This document shows positions 62,495 through 64,000 of a stretch of DNA of 64,000 nt, piece by piece. Numbering within the stretch: position 1 is the first letter of the stretch; every line of letters begins with the position of its first letter. Below the pieces are notes generated by a model, which did no database searches, was not told the origin of the DNA, and saw nothing but the letters and a program-made list of their open reading frames with translations. The DNA comes from Torreya grandis (lineage: Eukaryota; Streptophyta; Pinopsida; Cupressales; Taxaceae). The position numbers were made by a program, and so were the translations under genes. The stretch covers positions 548,501 to 612,500 of the forward strand of contig JARHVA010003167.1 in the NCBI GenBank assembly GCA_037957365.1, read 5' to 3'.

Positions 62495-62564
<70 letters not shown>
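62495..62564. repeat. (TA)n microsatellite
   Basis: About 35 uninterrupted TA units, able to form a hairpin. The perfect run stands out against the decayed surroundings, so it is young or actively expanding. Confidence 0.95.
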
Positions 62565-62567
<3 letters not shown>

Positions 62568-64000
62568 GCAAGTCAAGTAGGTCAGGATGAAAAAATAAGT
62601 CATTTCCTCGAGGATGGGTGGGAGAAATACTACCTCTCACACAAAGCCCTTAAACAATAAAAAAATGTTTTTAGTTATCCTTAGTGCAAAAACATCACTA
62701 GAGGGACTCAAAAACTTGACCCACTTAACCCAATTATTTTACAAAATATTTTATACCATTATGCATGCACTTTCTCAAGTATGTATTAAATTTTTTTTGA
62801 AAAAAAAATCTAACGCTGATTTTTATTTAATTTTTCAAAACAAAAAAAAATTTCAAAAAAATCAAGAAAAAGAAAAAATTGCAAAAAGGTGGGCCACCCT
62901 AGGTGTTGTCAAGCTACACTAGTAGTGGATGAAGGCTGCAAGGCCATTAACAGGTTGTAACACCTATTGGTGATATGCTAATATAGGTGTTGGACATAGG
63001 TCACATAACCCCCTAGTCACAGAGAGTTTATCACACGATAGTTATGGATTGGGTTACCTACATTGGTTAAGGTGGGAAAGGCTAAGGTGTCTTAGTCAGT
63101 GATGGGTTAGCCCAAATACAATTTTTTTTAATTATATAGAATTATTATTTTTGATTAAAATTAAATAAAAATAAAGAAGTAAAAATTATTATTGAAATTA
63201 TTAATAAATTCACTTTCACATACATACATATGTACACAAATACACAAAAGGGAAAAAATCATAGAAATGCCTTTTTTCCAAATAAAATGTAATTCTACGA
63301 AGGTTTATAATCACACAATGGGTTTTAAGACCTTATATATGCACTAGCATAGTCAAAACATCCATTAAATTACCTTGGACCACACCCACTCTCAAGTGGG
63401 AAGGAAAGAAAAAAAAGTGAGATTTATTTTTATTTTTATTAATTTTTTTTTTTTATAAATAAATTAAAAGGGAGGAAGAGAGATTGGATTTTAATGAAAT
63501 AAAATGGAATAATACAACATCAATAAATGTTAGCACTCATTAAAAATCAAAACTATGATACCATATCATAAAATAGGAGAATAATATGATAGTACACAAG
63601 TTGTATCAACACTTATGAACTCTAAGACCATGTTTCTGTAATGAGTTACACACACAATAGTCTTCATGTAAGTTTTCATATAAGAATCAATATATCTTCC
63701 TTATTAAATAAAATAATATTTATATAATAATTATAATTTCTCATTATTGAAATGGGTGATCAGAGGCTTAATTATATATCCTTTAAGATGCTCATAAACA
63801 TATGCAGTTACATTAATGTAGGTGATTGAAAGAGTCCACTTTGGTGGCTAGCCTAAAGTCCACTTCAATGTGTAAATTAAACTTTAGTGTATTTGAACAT
63901 GTGGGTTTATAACTTTGATAAAGATGTATTTATAAATACATTATTTAATCAATAGGAAAAAATAAAAACTGATGAAATATTCTTAACAACTAAGTAACCT
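62565..64000. other. No gene recognised
   Basis: A 102-codon plus-strand frame at 62,614-62,922 is Lys/Phe-rich over A-runs and has no domain, so it is not called. The stretch 62,890-63,110 is less AT-rich than its neighbours and repeats short words such as AGGTGT and GGTTA; it may be a decayed repeat. The rest is AT-rich non-coding DNA. Confidence 0.35.

Noticed and set aside
62614..62922. 102-codon plus-strand frame with Lys/Phe-rich sequence
   Set aside because: Composition follows A- and T-runs, there is no motif, and no homologous copy is seen in the window.
1..64000. CRISPR arrays, rRNA, tRNA, bacterial operons and host plant genes
   Set aside because: None was seen. Repeats present are LTRs, microsatellites and short tandem units, and all recognisable proteins are retroelement remnants.

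Overview
The window looks like intergenic DNA from a large, repeat-filled seed-plant genome. A gymnosperm is my best guess, from the plant-type Ty3/gypsy and Ty1/copia retrotransposons, the very large LTRs, the deep nesting and the old, heavily decayed copies. That is inference, because no host gene, rRNA or tRNA was recognised. The DNA is visibly AT-rich and poor in CpG. Nearly every retroelement frame is broken by TAA, TAG or TGA where CAA, CAG, CGA or TGG is expected, as after long cytosine methylation and deamination. No element here looks able to move on its own.

Block 1 (1-18,650, perhaps to about 23,600) is a plus-strand Ty3/gypsy element, called A here. It has gag, protease, reverse transcriptase and integrase remnants, and RNase H is deleted. 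Its integrase is split by element V (minus strand, 6,675-18,562). V has about 4.1-4.2 kb LTRs around a 3.6 kb core that holds only gag and protease. A GGTAC target-site duplication flanks V, and the integrase end resumes directly after it. Downstream, 19,300-22,450 is a decayed plus-strand reading frame of unknown function with a Lys/Ala/Glu-rich stretch. It is followed by an LTR-like start at 23,121.

Block 2 (about 24,500-61,260) is a minus-strand Ty1/copia element cut in two. Integrase and upstream parts lie at 59,146-61,260; reverse transcriptase and RNase H lie at 25,640-27,000. The 32 kb between them is element W, a minus-strand Ty3/gypsy element with LTRs of about 6.6 kb (27,001-33,615 and 43,652-59,140) and a near-perfect target duplication (AAACT/AAATT). 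W keeps gag (42,640-43,330) and RT-RNase H-integrase (36,960-33,925). Both W LTRs carry the same long decayed ORF of about 4 kb, with a conserved globular part, a Pro/Ser/Thr-rich part and a coiled-coil end.

Two further pieces sit inside W. Z (about 36,965-42,600, plus strand) has a frame of about 600 codons for an unrecognised protein and an LTR start preceded by a polypurine tract. That LTR start forms half of a roughly 1 kb palindrome (40,946-41,926). X (48,975-57,936, minus strand) is a truncated gag-protease-RT-RNase H element lying in W's right LTR. The last 3 kb holds a 131-bp tandem duplication, (CA)n and (TA)n tracts and no recognisable gene.

The inferred order of events is: copia and A first, then W into copia and V into A, then X and Z into W. 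The three large unrecognised ORFs carried by these elements are the most unusual content.
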